Below, piece by piece: positions 7,262 through 17,883 of a stretch of 50,945 nt of DNA. The stretch comes from an uncultured Nitratireductor sp. GTDB lineage: Bacteria > Pseudomonadota > Alphaproteobacteria > Rhizobiales > Rhizobiaceae. Position numbers and translations under genes: made by a program. Position 1 is the stretch's first letter, and each line of letters opens with the position of its first letter. The stretch covers positions 1 through 50,945 of the forward strand of contig NZ_CAJXGF010000009.1 of the NCBI RefSeq assembly GCF_913053745.1. Reading direction: 5' to 3'. Under the pieces are notes generated by a model, which saw only the letters and a list, made by a program, of their open reading frames with translations, was not told where the DNA came from and did no database searches.

Positions 7262-9847
7262 ATGGCCAAGCAGACCGGGGGAGAAATCCACGCAGCACCG
7301 ATTGTCGACCAGAGTTCGCGTCCGGGCGCCATAACGCGCCTGATCATCTTCATCGCCATACTAACCCTTTCTGCGGTGGCTTTTTCCGTTTTCCGCGACC
7401 GGGTCGGCGACCCCTTTCTGTTGGGGCTTCTGGGCATTTTGGCGATGATCGGCGTGGGCTTCCTCTTCGCGACTGCCATCGGTTTCGTGCAAGTCGCGCC
7501 GCGTTCGGCGGGAAGTGAACTCTCCAGGGCCTTTGTCGATTCCATGGAGGAGGGCCTCGTGGTTGCGGACACCAAGGGCCGTATCCTTTATGCAAACAAT
7601 GCTTATGCGCAAATGACGGGAGCCACCTCGGTGGCGGACGTGAAGACCGTCGACGGTCTACTGTCCGACAACCCTGAAGCGGCTCCTGTCGTGGAAAAAT
7701 TGTCGGCGGGCCTGCGCGATGGACGCGCCGGCGATGGCGAGTTCCGCCTTGCCCGCTCCATCCGGCCCGGTGGTGCGCTGGGCGCGCGCTGGTACAGGAC
7801 ATGGGCAAGAATTTTCAAGCTGCCGGGCTATCGCCAGCCGGTTTCCGCCTGGCAGATTGCCGATATTTCCGAGGAACGCGCCGAGCAGGAGCGTTTTTTC
7901 CTCGACCTCCAGAAAGCGATCGACCATCTGGATCATGCACCGGCCGGTTTTTTCGCCGCCGATCCCGACGGGCGTGTAACCTATATCAACGCAACACTGG
8001 CAGAGTGGCTTGGCATCGATCTCGCGAACTTCGTGCCTGGAGCAGTGCGTTTGCCGCAGATCGTCGCCGGGGATGGCATGGCGTTGATCAATGCCGTAAA
8101 GGCTGATCCCGGTACGGCCCGCAATGCGATGATCGACCTGGATCTATCGACTATGAACGGTGAGGTTTTGCCGGTTCGCTTCATGCATCGCGTAACGGCC
8201 AGCCGTGAGGGTGCGCCAGGAGCGACCCGCACCATCGTTCTAAACCGTCAGGTCGGTGAAGACGCGTCAGCGGATCTGCGCGCTTCCGAAGTCCGGTTTA
8301 CGCGTTTTTTCAATTCTACGCCGATGGCCATCGCCTCGGTGGATCATCAGGGACGGATCCTGCGCACCAACGCGCCGTTCCTTTCGTTGTTTTCGCGGGT
8401 GGTCGACAGCGACGCGCTGGAGCGGAACATCCGGCTCGACGCCGTGATTCACGACAACGATCATGATGCGTTTGCGGCAGCGCTTGAACGAGCGAAACAA
8501 CATCAGGCGGAGATCGCGCCCATCGATACCGTCCTGCCGGACGATGCCGAGCGGCATGTGCGCTTTTATGTGAACCCCGTGGTCGATCACGATGGTGGTG
8601 AAGGTGTGGAGGAGGCGGCAATCGTCTACGCCGTGGAAACCACCGAACAGAAAGCGCTCGAAGCGCAGATGGCGCAGAGCCAGAAGATGCAGGCTGTCGG
8701 CCAGCTGGCCGGTGGCATCGCGCACGATTTCAACAACGTTCTGACGGCCATCATCATGGCCTCGGACCTGCTTTTGACCAATCACCGTCCGTCGGACCCG
8801 TCTTTTCCGGACATTATGAATATCAAACAGAACGCCAATCGCGCCGCATCGCTGGTGCGCCAGCTTCTGGCATTCTCGCGTCGGCAAACATTGCGTCCGG
8901 AAGTGCTCAATCTCACGGACGTTCTGGCAGATCTGCGCATGCTTCTCGCGCGTCTGGTCGGCAACGAAGTTTCACTTTCCATCGAGCATGGACGGGATCT
9001 GTGGCCGGTCAAGGCCGATATCGGTCAGTTCGAGCAGGTCGTCGTCAATCTGACTGTGAACGCGCGCGATGCGATGCCGGAAGGCGGAAAACTGCAGGTG
9101 CGAACGCGCAATATCACTGCGGATGAATGCGCGCAGTTCTCCTACCGCGAAATGGCGGCTGCCGATTACGTCGCCGTCGAGGTGAGCGATACGGGCACGG
9201 GAATCGATCCCGAAACTGTCAAGAAGATCTTCGAGCCGTTTTTTACCACCAAGGAAGTGGGCAAGGGCACTGGTCTTGGCCTCTCCATGGTTTATGGCAT
9301 CGTCAAGCAGACGGGCGGCTTCATCTTCTGCGATTCCGAGTTGGGTGAGGGAACCACCTTCCGCATTTTCCTTCCGCGCCACATTCCGAGCGAGGCGGAA
9401 AAGTCCGCCGAAGAGGCCGCTGCACAGGGGGAGAACGGTGCAGCGAAGGCGAAAGAAGAGAGCCGGGACCTTTCAGGCTCGGCGCGCGTGCTTCTGGTTG
9501 AGGATGAGGATGCGGTTCGCATGGGCAGCGTGCGCGCGCTCTCCTCGCGCGGCTACGAGGTGCACGAGGCGAGTTCCGGAGTCGAGGCACTCGAGATATT
9601 CGATGAGCTTGATGGCAAGGTCGATATCGTCGTCTCCGACGTTGTGATGCCGGAGATGGACGGACCGACATTGCTTGGCGAATTGCGCAAGGTACAGCCC
9701 GACATCAAATTTATTTTCGTCTCCGGTTACGCCGAAGACGCATTTGCCAAGAACCTGCCGGAGGATGCGCAGTTCGGTTTCCTGCCGAAACCTTTCTCGC
9801 TCAAGCAGCTCGCGACAGTGGTCAAGGAAATGTTGGAAGAGGTCTGA
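7262..9847 (+). CDS. cckA: Cell-cycle hybrid histidine kinase CckA
   Basis: CckA is the bifunctional kinase/phosphatase that, through the phosphotransfer protein ChpT, controls the master regulator CtrA. The 861-residue protein has two transmembrane helices (about 24-44 and 52-76), two or more PAS domains (roughly 90-460), a dimerisation/phosphoacceptor domain with His488 in [14 protein letters not shown], an ATPase domain with DTGTGID and FEPFFTTK...GTGLGLS, and a C-terminal receiver with the acidic VEDED pocket and phosphorylatable Asp793 in [11 protein letters not shown]. Length and order match CckA. It starts at ATG 7262 and stands alone, convergent with pncB. A CtrA-type box lies 1.6 kb downstream at 11412. 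Confidence 0.95.
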   Translation: MAKQTGGEIHAAPIVDQSSRPGAITRLIIFIAILTLSAVAFSVFRDRVGDPFLLGLLGILAMIGVGFLFATAIGFVQVAPRSAGSELSRAFVDSMEEGLVVADTKGRILYANNAYAQMTGATSVADVKTVDGLLSDNPEAAPVVEKLSAGLRDGRAGDGEFRLARSIRPGGALGARWYRTWARIFKLPGYRQPVSAWQIADISEERAEQERFFLDLQKAIDHLDHAPAGFFAADPDGRVTYINATLAEWLGIDLANFVPGAVRLPQIVAGDGMALINAVKADPGTARNAMIDLDLSTMNGEVLPVRFMHRVTASREGAPGATRTIVLNRQVGEDASADLRASEVRFTRFFNSTPMAIASVDHQGRILRTNAPFLSLFSRVVDSDALERNIRLDAVIHDNDHDAFAAALERAKQHQAEIAPIDTVLPDDAERHVRFYVNPVVDHDGGEGVEEAAIVYAVETTEQKALEAQMAQSQKMQAVGQLAGGIAHDFNNVLTAIIMASDLLLTNHRPSDPSFPDIMNIKQNANRAASLVRQLLAFSRRQTLRPEVLNLTDVLADLRMLLARLVGNEVSLSIEHGRDLWPVKADIGQFEQVVVNLTVNARDAMPEGGKLQVRTRNITADECAQFSYREMAAADYVAVEVSDTGTGIDPETVKKIFEPFFTTKEVGKGTGLGLSMVYGIVKQTGGFIFCDSELGEGTTFRIFLPRHIPSEAEKSAEEAAAQGENGAAKAKEESRDLSGSARVLLVEDEDAVRMGSVRALSSRGYEVHEASSGVEALEIFDELDGKVDIVVSDVVMPEMDGPTLLGELRKVQPDIKFIFVSGYAEDAFAKNLPEDAQFGFLPKPFSLKQLATVVKEMLEEV

Positions 9848-9925
9848 CGGCTTCAGGCTTTTTGCAAAGAAACGGACGGGACTGGACGTGAATGCCCCGC
9901 CCGTCGATTGTAACGCCGGAAAGTT

Positions 9926-11230
9926 TCAGACCGATACGGCGCGGCGCATACGATTTTCGGTGCCGAAGAGCTTGATATAACGCTCGATTTCGTCGGGATC
10001 GCCCGTCGCCTTTTCCGGATTGTCCGAAAGCTTGACAGCCGGTCGGCCATTGGCGTCGCTGACCTTGCAGACCACCGAGATCGCCTTAAGGCCATCCACT
10101 TCCCGTGGAGCGCAATCCTCGAAATCATTGGTCAGGTTGGTGCCCCAACCGAACGCCATGCGAACCTTACCTTCGAAATGACGATAGGCGGCTTCGATGG
10201 TGTCGACATCCAGACCGTCGGAGAAGATCAGCAGTTTATCACGGGGGTCCTTCCCGTGCTTGCGCCAGAATTCCATGATGCGTTCGCCGCCTTCGATGGG
10301 CGGGGCACTGTCGGGTCGGAATCCCGTCCAGTCCGCGACCCATGGCGGGGCGTCGCGCAGGAAGGATTCGGTGCCGAAGGCATCGGGCAGGACGATGAGA
10401 AGATTACCGCCGTAATAGCTCTGCCAGTCCTCGAGAACGCGATAGGGCGATTCCAGAAGATCCTCGTCTGTCCTGGCGAGTGCGGCCAGTACCATCGGCA
10501 GTTCGTGCGCGTTGGTGCCCAGAGCTTCCAGGTCCGTGTCCATGGCAAGAAGCACATTGGAGGTGCCGGTGAAAGAATCGCCTATGCCTTCCTTGAGCGC
10601 TTCGACGCACCAGCGCTGCCACAGGAACGAGTGACGGCGCCGGGTGCCAAAATCGGATATCTTGATGTCCGGTAGTTTTTTCAGGCGCTCGACCTTGGCC
10701 CAGACTTTCGCTTTGGCACGTGCGTAAAGCACGTCGAGGGCAAAGGGCCCAAGCGAGCGCATCGCTGCTCTCGAGCGCAACTCGTTGATGATGGCGAGGG
10801 CGGGAATTTCCCACATGGTGGTTTCCATCCATCGCCCGTGGAAATGCAGCTCATATTGCCCGTCACGGCGGGTGAGCTCGTATTCGGGTAAGCGAAAGTT
10901 CGCGAGCCAGTTAAGGAACTCTGGTTGAAAGATCTGCTTGCGCCCGTAGAACGTGTTGCCGGCCAGCCATATCATCTCTTTCTTGGTGAAACGCAGATCG
11001 CGGGCATGGTCCAGTTGTTCGCGCAGTTCACCTTCATCGATTTCCTCGGCGAGCAGCACCGATTTGTTGCGGTTTATCAAAGAGAAGGTTGCGTTGACGT
11101 TTGGATACAGTCCCCAAATCATCTGCAACATGAGAAGCTTGTAGAAATCCGTGTCGAGCAGGCTGCGACAAATGGGATCCAGCTTCCAGGTGTGGTTGTA
11201 AACGCGGCGCGCAATATCGGTCTTTGGCAT
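9926..11230 (-). CDS. pncB: Nicotinate phosphoribosyltransferase
   Basis: Makes nicotinate mononucleotide from nicotinate and PRPP, the entry step of NAD salvage. The 434-residue protein begins [19 protein letters not shown] and contains [14 protein letters not shown], the substrate-binding [10 protein letters not shown] region with the conserved His, GTSNVLLA, and the phosphate-binding [11 protein letters not shown] near the end. I chose the start at 11230 because it gives the family's N-terminus; the open frame continues to 11395, but the extra stretch is unlike the family. It is divergent from the small secreted protein at 11475, and the CtrA box between them is closer to that gene. Confidence 0.93.
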   Translation of the reverse strand: MPKTDIARRVYNHTWKLDPICRSLLDTDFYKLLMLQMIWGLYPNVNATFSLINRNKSVLLAEEIDEGELREQLDHARDLRFTKKEMIWLAGNTFYGRKQIFQPEFLNWLANFRLPEYELTRRDGQYELHFHGRWMETTMWEIPALAIINELRSRAAMRSLGPFALDVLYARAKAKVWAKVERLKKLPDIKISDFGTRRRHSFLWQRWCVEALKEGIGDSFTGTSNVLLAMDTDLEALGTNAHELPMVLAALARTDEDLLESPYRVLEDWQSYYGGNLLIVLPDAFGTESFLRDAPPWVADWTGFRPDSAPPIEGGERIMEFWRKHGKDPRDKLLIFSDGLDVDTIEAAYRHFEGKVRMAFGWGTNLTNDFEDCAPREVDGLKAISVVCKVSDANGRPAVKLSDNPEKATGDPDEIERYIKLFGTENRMRRAVSV

Positions 11231-11411
11231 GGTGTGCGGGTGTCCTGCGAGTTTAAGCCACCGGTTCGCGGCGTTCATTCGGCGGGCAGAGCACACCGGC
11301 AGGCCACGATTGTCAACGATTACGTGAGGCGGGATGGCAATCGCCACCCGGAAAGCAAATGTCAATTCCAAGGGAAGGTGTCGACTGCCGGACAACCCAG
11401 TCTCGACGTGG

Positions 11412-11426
11412 TTAATCTTTCGTTAA
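11412..11426. promoter_or_regulatory. Exact CtrA-type binding box (TTAA-N7-TTAA)
   Basis: TTAA at 11412-11415 and TTAA at 11423-11426 are separated by exactly seven bases, matching the full CtrA consensus, with a G before and a C after. It lies about 50-60 bases upstream of the small secreted protein gene starting at 11475 and about 180 bases upstream of divergent pncB. The motif is symmetric, so direction cannot be read from it. CtrA control is inferred from the motif alone. Confidence 0.55.
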
Positions 11427-11474
11427 CGAATGGGGTGAAGACTGAACCTTGGGAGGAGCCCCGAGGAGGTGACG

Positions 11475-11813
11475 TTGTTCAACTCTGGATCCACCCAACA
11501 CGGTCTGACGATGGCCGGTGTGTTTTCCCTGATATGCGTACTTCTGGCTGTTCAGTGCGCCGGCGCTCACGAGGCAGAAAGCGGCTGGCGCTATCCCTAT
11601 GCCTGCTGCTCGGACAGGGACTGCCGGGAGGTGACGGATGCCGCCGTTTCCGAAGGACCGCAGGGTTACATGATCAAGGTTACGGGGGAGATTTTACCCT
11701 ATACAGACAAACGGGTGCGCAACTCCCCTGACGGTGTTTTCCATTGGTGCTCGGTGGCCGGTAAGAACGACACGCGGACAATCTGCCTCTTCGTGCCGCC
11801 GCGCAGTTTCTGA
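11475..11813 (+). CDS. Small Cys-rich secreted protein, unknown function
   Basis: About 112 residues with an N-terminal hydrophobic signal segment (MAGVFSLICVLLAVQCAGA) and a mature part with several Cys, in YACCSDRDCREV, FHWCSVAG and TICLFVPPRSF. The Cys pattern and the terminal VPPR suggest a disulfide-stabilised periplasmic protein; similar short proteins occur in rhizobia without known function. An AGGAGG sequence at 11464-11469 favours TTG 11475 as start; GTG 11469 overlaps that sequence, and ATG 11511 would begin right at the signal peptide. It is preceded by an exact CtrA box, so cell-cycle-linked expression is plausible. Confidence 0.75.
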   Translation: MFNSGSTQHGLTMAGVFSLICVLLAVQCAGAHEAESGWRYPYACCSDRDCREVTDAAVSEGPQGYMIKVTGEILPYTDKRVRNSPDGVFHWCSVAGKNDTRTICLFVPPRSF

Positions 11814-11867
11814 GGCTGCGCCGGGATCATTTCATTTCGACAGCGACCGCCTGCAGATCGAGCGCGG

Positions 11868-13400
11868 TCAAAGTGGAATGTTGTCGTGTTTTTTCCAAGG
11901 GTTCTGAAGATCCTTGTTGCGCAGCATCCGCAGGGCACGCGCAATCCGCGGCCGTGTCGAGTGCGGCATGATGACCTCGTCCACATAACCGCGTTCCGCC
12001 GCCACGAAAGGCGAAAGGAACCGATCCTCATACCTCTTGGTATGGTCCGCGATTTTATCGGGATCGTCGATATCCTTGCGGAAGATGATTTCGACCGCGC
12101 CCTTGGCGCCCATGACGGCGATCTGGGCGGAGGGCCAGGCGTAGTTGATGTCGCCGCGCAAATGTTTCGACGCCATAACGTCGTAAGCGCCGCCGAACGC
12201 CTTGCGGGTGATGAGGGTGATCTTCGGAACCGTGGCCTCGGCGTAGGCGAAGAGCAGCTTGGCGCCGTGCTTGATCAGCCCGCCATATTCCTGCGCGGTA
12301 CCGGGAAGAAAACCGGGAACGTCCACATAGGTCACGATCGGAATGTTGAAACAATCGCAAAAGCGTACAAAGCGCGCTGCCTTGCGCGAGGCGTCGGAAT
12401 CCAGAACGCCGGCCAAGACCATGGGTTGATTGGCGACGAATCCAACCGTGCGGCCTTCAACACGCCCGAACCCCGTGACGATGTTTTTGGCGAAAGATGC
12501 CTGGATCTCGAAAAAATCCGCTTCGTCGCAGGTTTTCATGATCAGTTCGCGGATGTCGTAAGGTTTGTTGGCGTTGTCCGGGACCAGCCGATCGAGTGAG
12601 TGGTCGGGCTCGGAAACGGACTGAAAGCATTCCACCTCCGGCAGGTCTCCTGTGTTGGAAGTGGGCAGGAAGTCGATCAGGCGGCGCATCTGCAGGAGCG
12701 CTTCCACATCGTTGTCGTAGGCGCCGTCGGCGATGGAGGATTTGACGGTGTGGACAGAGGCTCCGCCGAGTTCTTCGGCCGTTACCGTTTCGTTGGTGAC
12801 GGTTTTGACCACATCCGGCCCGGTGACGAACATGTAGGAGGTGTCGCGCACCATGAAGATAAAATCGGTCATTGCCGGGGAATAGACGTCACCGCCCGCA
12901 CAGGGGCCCATGATGACGGAAATCTGCGGGATGACGCCGGAGGCGAGAACGTTGCGCTGGAAGATTTCGGCATAGCCGCCGAGCGCAGCCACGCCCTCCT
13001 GAATGCGCGCGCCGCCGGCATCGTAGAAACCGATGACGGGGGCGCGGTTTTTCAGCGCCATTTCCTGAACTTTGACCACTTTTTCCGCATGCGCTTCGGA
13101 AAGAGACCCGCCGAACACGGTGAAATCCTTGGCGAAAACAAAAACTGTGCGGCCGTTGACCGTGCCCCAGCCGGTGACCACGCCATCGCCTGAGATGCGG
13201 GTTTTTTCCATGCCGAAATCGGTTGAACGATGTTCGACGAACATGTCGAACTCTTCGAAAGTGTCCTCGTCGAGAAATGCTTCGATGCGTTCGCGCGCGG
13301 TCAGTTTACCTTTGGCGTGCTGGGCGTCGACGCGCCGCTGGCCTCCGCCTTCGCGTGCGGCCGCGCGGCGGCGTTCCAACTCCAGAAGGACCTCTTTCAT
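11868..13400 (-). CDS. pccB: Propionyl-CoA carboxylase beta chain (carboxyltransferase)
   Basis: The carboxyltransferase half of a biotin-dependent acyl-CoA carboxylase, moving CO2 from carboxybiotin to propionyl-CoA to give methylmalonyl-CoA. The protein has 510 residues, the standard PccB length, starting [19 protein letters not shown]. Motifs include [19 protein letters not shown] (acyl-CoA oxyanion site), [17 protein letters not shown], and the C-terminal half with [18 protein letters not shown] and [11 protein letters not shown]. The frame is open to 13493 but family similarity begins at ATG 13400. No alpha chain (pccA) is in the window, so the partner lies elsewhere. Substrate preference for propionyl-CoA is inferred from the overall sequence type. 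Confidence 0.92.
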   Translation of the reverse strand: MKEVLLELERRRAAAREGGGQRRVDAQHAKGKLTARERIEAFLDEDTFEEFDMFVEHRSTDFGMEKTRISGDGVVTGWGTVNGRTVFVFAKDFTVFGGSLSEAHAEKVVKVQEMALKNRAPVIGFYDAGGARIQEGVAALGGYAEIFQRNVLASGVIPQISVIMGPCAGGDVYSPAMTDFIFMVRDTSYMFVTGPDVVKTVTNETVTAEELGGASVHTVKSSIADGAYDNDVEALLQMRRLIDFLPTSNTGDLPEVECFQSVSEPDHSLDRLVPDNANKPYDIRELIMKTCDEADFFEIQASFAKNIVTGFGRVEGRTVGFVANQPMVLAGVLDSDASRKAARFVRFCDCFNIPIVTYVDVPGFLPGTAQEYGGLIKHGAKLLFAYAEATVPKITLITRKAFGGAYDVMASKHLRGDINYAWPSAQIAVMGAKGAVEIIFRKDIDDPDKIADHTKRYEDRFLSPFVAAERGYVDEVIMPHSTRPRIARALRMLRNKDLQNPWKKHDNIPL

Positions 13401-13469
13401 GTGTGTCTTCCCCCCAACGGCGATAAACGGCTTTTCTGCTGTTAGCATGGGCGGGCGGACAGGCAAATA

Positions 13470-13497
13470 CGCCGTGCGCTCCAGATCGCGCACGGCG
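13470..13497 (-). terminator. Probable gloA terminator
   Basis: CGCCGTGCGC (13470-13479) pairs perfectly with GCGCACGGCG (13488-13497) around an 8-base loop. On the minus strand it lies just after the gloA stop (13509) and is followed by TATTTG, a short U-rich tail, before the pccB start at 13400. Confidence 0.65.
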
Positions 13498-13508
13498 CGT
13501 TTGCAGAT

Positions 13509-13949
13509 TTACCAGCTTCCGGTGTTATCCATAGAGGCCCAGGGCTCGGTCGGTTCTTTTGCGCCGCCCTTCTGTAGAAGCTCGATGGAGATGCCGTCGG
13601 GTGAGCGGATGAATGCCATGCGGCCGTCGCGGGGTGGTCGGTTTATCGTGATTCCGGCTTCCATAAGTTGGTCGCAGAGCGCGTAAATGTCATCGACCTC
13701 ATAGGCGAGATGGCCAAAATTGCGCCCACCGTCATACTCTTCCGGGTCCCAATTGTAAGTGAGCTCGATCAGTGGCGCCTGTTCCTCGCTCGCGCGTGCC
13801 GCGTCTTCGGCGGCGGACAGGAAGATCAGCGTGAAGCGGCCTTTCTCGTTATCGGAGCGACGAACCTCGGTCAGTCCAAGCTTGTTGCAGTAGAAATCGA
13901 GCGATTCATCGATGTCTTTTACACGGACCATCGTGTGCAGGTAACGCAT
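13509..13949 (-). CDS. gloA: Lactoylglutathione lyase (glyoxalase I)
   Basis: Isomerises the methylglyoxal-glutathione hemithioacetal to S-lactoylglutathione, the first step of methylglyoxal detoxification. The 146-residue protein starts [20 protein letters not shown] with the first metal-ligand His5, then the Glu in LIELTYNW, the second His in [10 protein letters not shown], and the final catalytic Glu in [10 protein letters not shown]: all four ligands are present. Length and motif order are typical of bacterial glyoxalase I. It is transcribed in the same direction as pccB, but a hairpin between them suggests separate units. Confidence 0.94.
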   Translation of the reverse strand: MRYLHTMVRVKDIDESLDFYCNKLGLTEVRRSDNEKGRFTLIFLSAAEDAARASEEQAPLIELTYNWDPEEYDGGRNFGHLAYEVDDIYALCDQLMEAGITINRPPRDGRMAFIRSPDGISIELLQKGGAKEPTEPWASMDNTGSW

Positions 13950-14175
13950 GTTTTCTCTCGCTTGCTGGTTTACGTATACGGTACGGGGTTCCTACCCGCT
14001 CTATTCGGCAATGTTGCACGTTAACCGGTTGTGCCGCATCGCCGAAATCCCTCAAATCCGGCTGTTTTCACCTGCTGTTGAAAATCAGAAACTGGGTCTT
14101 GCTATGCCACAAAGCGCCAATGCTATCTTTGAACTACACAGTGAGTCGGGCGGACTTGAAAAAAGGCTTGATGGG

Positions 14176-14772
14176 ATGGACGACAAGTCCTCGACAACCA
14201 AGATGCACGAGGCTGGCGATAAGGCGCCCAAGGCGGATGATGCCACGGAAACCGGTGAGCTGGTGGAAATCTCCGGCGCCATCAAATGGTTCGACGTGGC
14301 GAAGGGCTATGGCTTTATCCTCCCGGACGATGAAGAGCATGGGGATGTGCTACTTCACGTAACCTGCTTGCGCAAGGATGGGTTCCAGACGGCGCTCGAG
14401 GGTGCACGCGTTGAATGTCTCGCACGTCAGGGCGACAAGGGGCTCCAGGCCTTCAAGGTGGTGTCCGTGGACCTGTCGACCGCGGTTCATCCGAGCGAGG
14501 ATCAGGCCCCGCGCACGCATGTCTCCGTTACCGCCGAGAGCGGACTGGAGCGGGCCCTGGTCAAATGGTTCAACCGCACCAAGGGGTTCGGCTTTCTGAC
14601 CCGCGGCGAGGGAACAGAGGATATTTTCGTCCATATGGAGACCTTGCGCCGCTACGGTGTGACGGAGCTGCGCCCCGGACAGGTGGTTCTTGTGCGTTTC
14701 GGGCGCGGCGAAAAAGGCCTTATGGCTGCCGAAGTTTACCCCGATCTTGGCACTTTGAACGCCGCGCACTGA
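14176..14772 (+). CDS. Double cold-shock-domain protein
   Basis: A nucleic-acid-binding protein of 198 residues with two cold-shock domains: domain 1 about residues 33-98 ([15 protein letters not shown] with the RNA-binding KGYGFI motif and DVLLHV) and domain 2 about residues 124-188 ([24 protein letters not shown]). The two-domain form is characteristic of alphaproteobacteria and probably acts as an RNA chaperone or regulator. An acidic, Lys-containing N-terminal tail precedes domain 1. The start is uncertain: ATG 14176 gives a usual length; ATG 14104 would add 24 residues. The frame further upstream lacks similarity. Confidence 0.85.
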   Translation: MDDKSSTTKMHEAGDKAPKADDATETGELVEISGAIKWFDVAKGYGFILPDDEEHGDVLLHVTCLRKDGFQTALEGARVECLARQGDKGLQAFKVVSVDLSTAVHPSEDQAPRTHVSVTAESGLERALVKWFNRTKGFGFLTRGEGTEDIFVHMETLRRYGVTELRPGQVVLVRFGRGEKGLMAAEVYPDLGTLNAAH

Positions 14773-14809
14773 CATTTGCGCGGCCCTTTGTCCTGAGAAA
14801 GTGCCGCCG

Positions 14810-15325
14810 ATGCTGAGTGTCCCGTTTTTCCGGTCCTGTTGGTTTCTCCGCCTCCGTTCACTCGGTCTGGTCGCATCCTTCCTCTTCTTCGCGGTGGCGG
14901 GAGTTTGGGCACAAGGTTCGGTGATGCGTCTGCCGGTTGATCCCGAACCGCTGGTTGCCGTAACGGCGACGGGCGAGAAGAATGTCGACATAGAGATCGC
15001 CGACGAACCGCAGGAGCGCCAGCGCGGCTTGATGTTCCGTCAGTCCATGCCCGAGGATCGCGGCATGCTCTTCGTCTTTCCGGCGGAGCGCCGACAGGGC
15101 TTTTGGATGCAGAATACGCCCTTGGCGCTCGATCTGCTTTTTATCGGTGCGGACGGTACGGTGCGGGCGATCGCTCCAGGGACGCCGTTTTCCACCGCAT
15201 CCATATCGCCGGATGTGGAATCCCAATTCGTGCTTGAACTGCTCGCCGGAACCGCGCAGAAGATGGGGATCGAGGTCGGCAACCGGTTGCGCCACCCGCG
15301 CATCGCGACCGTCGACGCACAATAG
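14810..15325 (+). CDS. DUF192 family secreted protein
   Basis: A 171-residue protein with an N-terminal signal peptide (hydrophobic core LVASFLFFAVAGVWA, cleavage near AQG) and a DUF192 domain marked by VDIEIADEPQERQRGLMFR, MLFVFP, the FWMQNTPLALDLLFI core and the C-terminal VLELLAGTAQKMGIEVGNRL. DUF192 proteins are small periplasmic or extracytoplasmic beta-barrel-like proteins without an assigned biochemical activity. Possible starts are GTG 14801 and ATG 14810; I use the ATG. It follows the cold-shock gene by about 40 bases on the same strand and may be co-transcribed with it. Confidence 0.85.
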   Translation: MLSVPFFRSCWFLRLRSLGLVASFLFFAVAGVWAQGSVMRLPVDPEPLVAVTATGEKNVDIEIADEPQERQRGLMFRQSMPEDRGMLFVFPAERRQGFWMQNTPLALDLLFIGADGTVRAIAPGTPFSTASISPDVESQFVLELLAGTAQKMGIEVGNRLRHPRIATVDAQ

Positions 15326-15348
15326 TCGTTAATGGCGTTTTTCAGAAT

Positions 15349-16113
15349 ATGCAGTTTTTCACACATGACGGATTCGAGCTCGCCTTCGTGGATGAAGGTC
15401 AGGGCGACCCCATTCTTCTGATCCACGGCTTCGCTTCGACGCATTACGTCAACTGGGTGGCGCCTGGTTGGGTGAAAACCTTGCGTGATGCGGGCTATCG
15501 CGTAATCGCGCTGGACAATCGCGGACATGGCCGCTCCACCAAGAGTCATGACGAGGTGGATTACACACCGCACCGAATGGCGGGGGATGCGGCGGCGCTG
15601 CTCGACCATCTGCATATTTCTCGGGCGCATGTCATGGGTTATTCCATGGGTGCGCGCATTTCCGCTTTTCTGGCGCTGGAGCATCCATCAAGGGTTGCCA
15701 CTCTCATCCTCGGCGGCTTGGGCCTCGGCATGATCGAGGGCGTCGGCGAATGGGATGAAATCGCAGAGGCCCTGCGTGCCGACGATCCGGACACGATCGT
15801 CTCGGAACGCGGACAGATGTTCCGCAAGTTCGCCGACCAGACGAAGAGCGATCGCGAGGCGCTCGCCGCATGCATCGCGACCTCGCGTGAACTGTTGAGC
15901 GCCGCGGATGCCGCGAGGATCGATGCGCCGACACTGGTGGCCGTGGGTACGCGCGACGACATTGCCGGTTCTCCCGAAGGACTGGCCGGTTTGTTGCCTA
16001 ACGGTGCTGCATTTGCGATTGAAAGACGGGACCACATGCTGGCAGTCGGCGACCGGGCATTCAAGGCGCGTGCACTGGCATTTCTGGAGGAACACCCTCT
16101 TGATCGAGCGTAA
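15349..16113 (+). CDS. Alpha/beta hydrolase
   Basis: A 254-residue cytosolic alpha/beta-hydrolase-fold enzyme. The oxyanion HGFAS sequence is at about residues 26-30, the nucleophile Ser99 in GYSMG, the likely acid in VGTRDD and the catalytic His in RRDHMLAV. DNRGHGRS is also typical. The substrate cannot be inferred; esterases and C-C hydrolases share this pattern. It overlaps the next hydrolase gene by 14 bases, so the two are translationally coupled and may act in one route, although their similarity to each other is low. Confidence 0.88.
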   Translation: MQFFTHDGFELAFVDEGQGDPILLIHGFASTHYVNWVAPGWVKTLRDAGYRVIALDNRGHGRSTKSHDEVDYTPHRMAGDAAALLDHLHISRAHVMGYSMGARISAFLALEHPSRVATLILGGLGLGMIEGVGEWDEIAEALRADDPDTIVSERGQMFRKFADQTKSDREALAACIATSRELLSAADAARIDAPTLVAVGTRDDIAGSPEGLAGLLPNGAAFAIERRDHMLAVGDRAFKARALAFLEEHPLDRA

Positions 16114-16969
16114 GGCGATTTCATTCCTCGGGGCCGAAGGAAACGAACTGGCCGGCGACATTTGGGATGGCGGCGGGCAACCGGTGATTTTTTTGCACGG
16201 CGGCGGACAGACGCGCCGCGCCTGGGACGCTACGGCACTTGAAGTCGCGGAGCGCGGCATGCGGGCGATCGTTGTCGATCAGCGTGGCCATGGCGAAAGC
16301 ACTTGGGTGGAAAGTGGTCACTACGGTTTTCATCACTACGGCGATGACGCGGCGGCGATCTTTCGTCAGGCTCACGAGCGTTTTCGCATGAAACCTTCGG
16401 CTGTGGGGGCTTCGCTTGGCGGGCTTGCCTCGCTGACGGCGGAGATGCGAGACGGACCGCTGCTCGATGCGCTTGTGCTTGTCGATATTACGCCGCGCCT
16501 TGACTCCGCTGGCGTCGACAAGATCCAGGGGTTCATGGGCGAGCGAATGGAGGAGGGTTTCGCTTCGCTAAAAGAAGCCGCAGACGCCATCGCCACCTAC
16601 CTTCCACATCGCGCGCCACGCCGCTCTCTTGAGGGATTGCGCAAAAATCTGCGGCAGGACGAGGATGGCCGTTACCGCTGGCATTGGGACCCGGCCTTTA
16701 TCAAGGGGGCGGAGAACATCAACTCCGGCGCTCAAGCGCTGATGCAGGAATTGATGGCCGGCTTGCCGCAGCTTCATCTTCCCGTGCTTTTGGTGCGCGG
16801 AATGCGCTCGGAGCTGGTTAAGGAAGCCCATGCGCGGGAGTTCGTCTCACTCGCTCCGGCTGCGTCTTACATCGATGTCGGTGGTGCGGGGCATATGGTC
16901 GCCGGTGATCGCAACGATGTGTTCGCGACCGAAATCCTGAAATTTCTGAGCCGCGATCAGGCCGCTTGA
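16100..16969 (+). CDS. Alpha/beta hydrolase (TTG start)
   Basis: A 289-residue alpha/beta-hydrolase with HGGGQTRRAW as oxyanion region, DQRGHGES, nucleophile Ser105 in GASLGG, Asp in VLVDITPRLD or later, and catalytic His in GAGHMVAGDRND. The open frame extends far upstream, but that part is out-of-frame coding of the previous gene. I chose TTG 16100 because GGAGG at 16086-16090 is nine bases upstream and similarity to the family begins here (IERKAISFLGAEGNELAGD). The 14-base overlap with the preceding hydrolase implies coupling. Family call firm; substrate unknown. Confidence 0.85.
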   Translation: MIERKAISFLGAEGNELAGDIWDGGGQPVIFLHGGGQTRRAWDATALEVAERGMRAIVVDQRGHGESTWVESGHYGFHHYGDDAAAIFRQAHERFRMKPSAVGASLGGLASLTAEMRDGPLLDALVLVDITPRLDSAGVDKIQGFMGERMEEGFASLKEAADAIATYLPHRAPRRSLEGLRKNLRQDEDGRYRWHWDPAFIKGAENINSGAQALMQELMAGLPQLHLPVLLVRGMRSELVKEAHAREFVSLAPAASYIDVGGAGHMVAGDRNDVFATEILKFLSRDQAA

Positions 16970-16973
16970 TCTC

Positions 16974-17774
16974 TTAATCGCCCCGGAACCGTGCCGGCCG
17001 ACGCTCGCGGAATGCAAGGCGACCCTCAGCATAGTCCGCGCTTTCGAACGTGATATCGCCGAGATGCTGCGCTCGCGCAAGATCTTCACCGTCGCATGTC
17101 AGGGCCGCGGCGATGGAGGCTTTGGAGGCGCGGATCGACAAAGGTGCATTGGCAGCGAGCATGGCGGCAATCTCATTGGCCCGGCTGATCAGAACGTCGG
17201 TGGGCACGATCTCCAGAAGAAAACCGCATTCGCGGGCGCGCGCTGCACCGATGCGCGCACCGGTAAAGGTAAGATAACGCGCCATCTGTGCGCCGGCGGT
17301 TGCAACGATGTCGCCCATCGCTTCGACCGGATAGGCGAGACCGAGGCGCGCCGCAGGCACTGCAAAGAGCGCATCGGGTGTCGAAATCCGCAGGTCGCAG
17401 GCAGCGGCCAAACCAAAGCCACCGCCGAAGCATACGCCGGAAATGGCAGCCAGGGTGGGAAGACGCGTGTTACGGATGGCGGCGAACGTCTCGGCATTGA
17501 GCGTTTCATAAACGCGCGCTGTCTCCGCGTCCCGGCGTACACTCTCAAATTCCGAAATGTCTGCGCCCGCGCAGAAATTGTCGCCCGCTCCCCGCAAAAC
17601 GATCGCCCGGGTCGTCTCGTCCGCATCGATTTCGTCGATTGCTGTAATCAGGTTGCGCCACATTGCCTGGGAAACCGCGTTCATCTTTCCCGGCCGCGAC
17701 AGGAGAATCGTCGCCACGCCGTCGGTGCGGGAAATGCGTAAAGCTGGCTCACTGTGATGGGCTGGCACCGTCAT
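16974..17774 (-). CDS. Enoyl-CoA hydratase/isomerase family protein
   Basis: A 266-residue crotonase-superfamily enzyme. The N-terminal VATILLSRPGKMNAVSQAM, the oxyanion-hole region NFCAGADISEFE, and the second oxyanion motif AAISGVCFGGGFGLAAACDLRI are all present. Members hydrate enoyl-CoA or catalyse related CoA-thioester reactions; the exact substrate cannot be told. At the position where classic hydratases carry the second catalytic Glu the sequence reads ARLGLAYPVEAMG, so a non-hydratase activity is possible. It is convergent with the second alpha/beta hydrolase, with four bases between the stops. Confidence 0.85.
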   Translation of the reverse strand: MTVPAHHSEPALRISRTDGVATILLSRPGKMNAVSQAMWRNLITAIDEIDADETTRAIVLRGAGDNFCAGADISEFESVRRDAETARVYETLNAETFAAIRNTRLPTLAAISGVCFGGGFGLAAACDLRISTPDALFAVPAARLGLAYPVEAMGDIVATAGAQMARYLTFTGARIGAARARECGFLLEIVPTDVLISRANEIAAMLAANAPLSIRASKASIAAALTCDGEDLARAQHLGDITFESADYAEGRLAFRERRPARFRGD

Positions 17775-17883
17775 TCATCAATTTTCCTGTAGCTATGGTC
17801 GCGGTTTTTTGCTGTTCAATTACTATGGCTTCTGACGTATGTTGGCGCTCAAGGCAAGTTTACGCCCGCCGTGGAGAAATCCC

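Noticed and set aside
9875..9905. GACGGG/CCCGTC inverted repeat between cckA and pncB
   Set aside because: Six pairs with a 19-base loop and no T tail; too weak to call a terminator, although a terminator is expected there.
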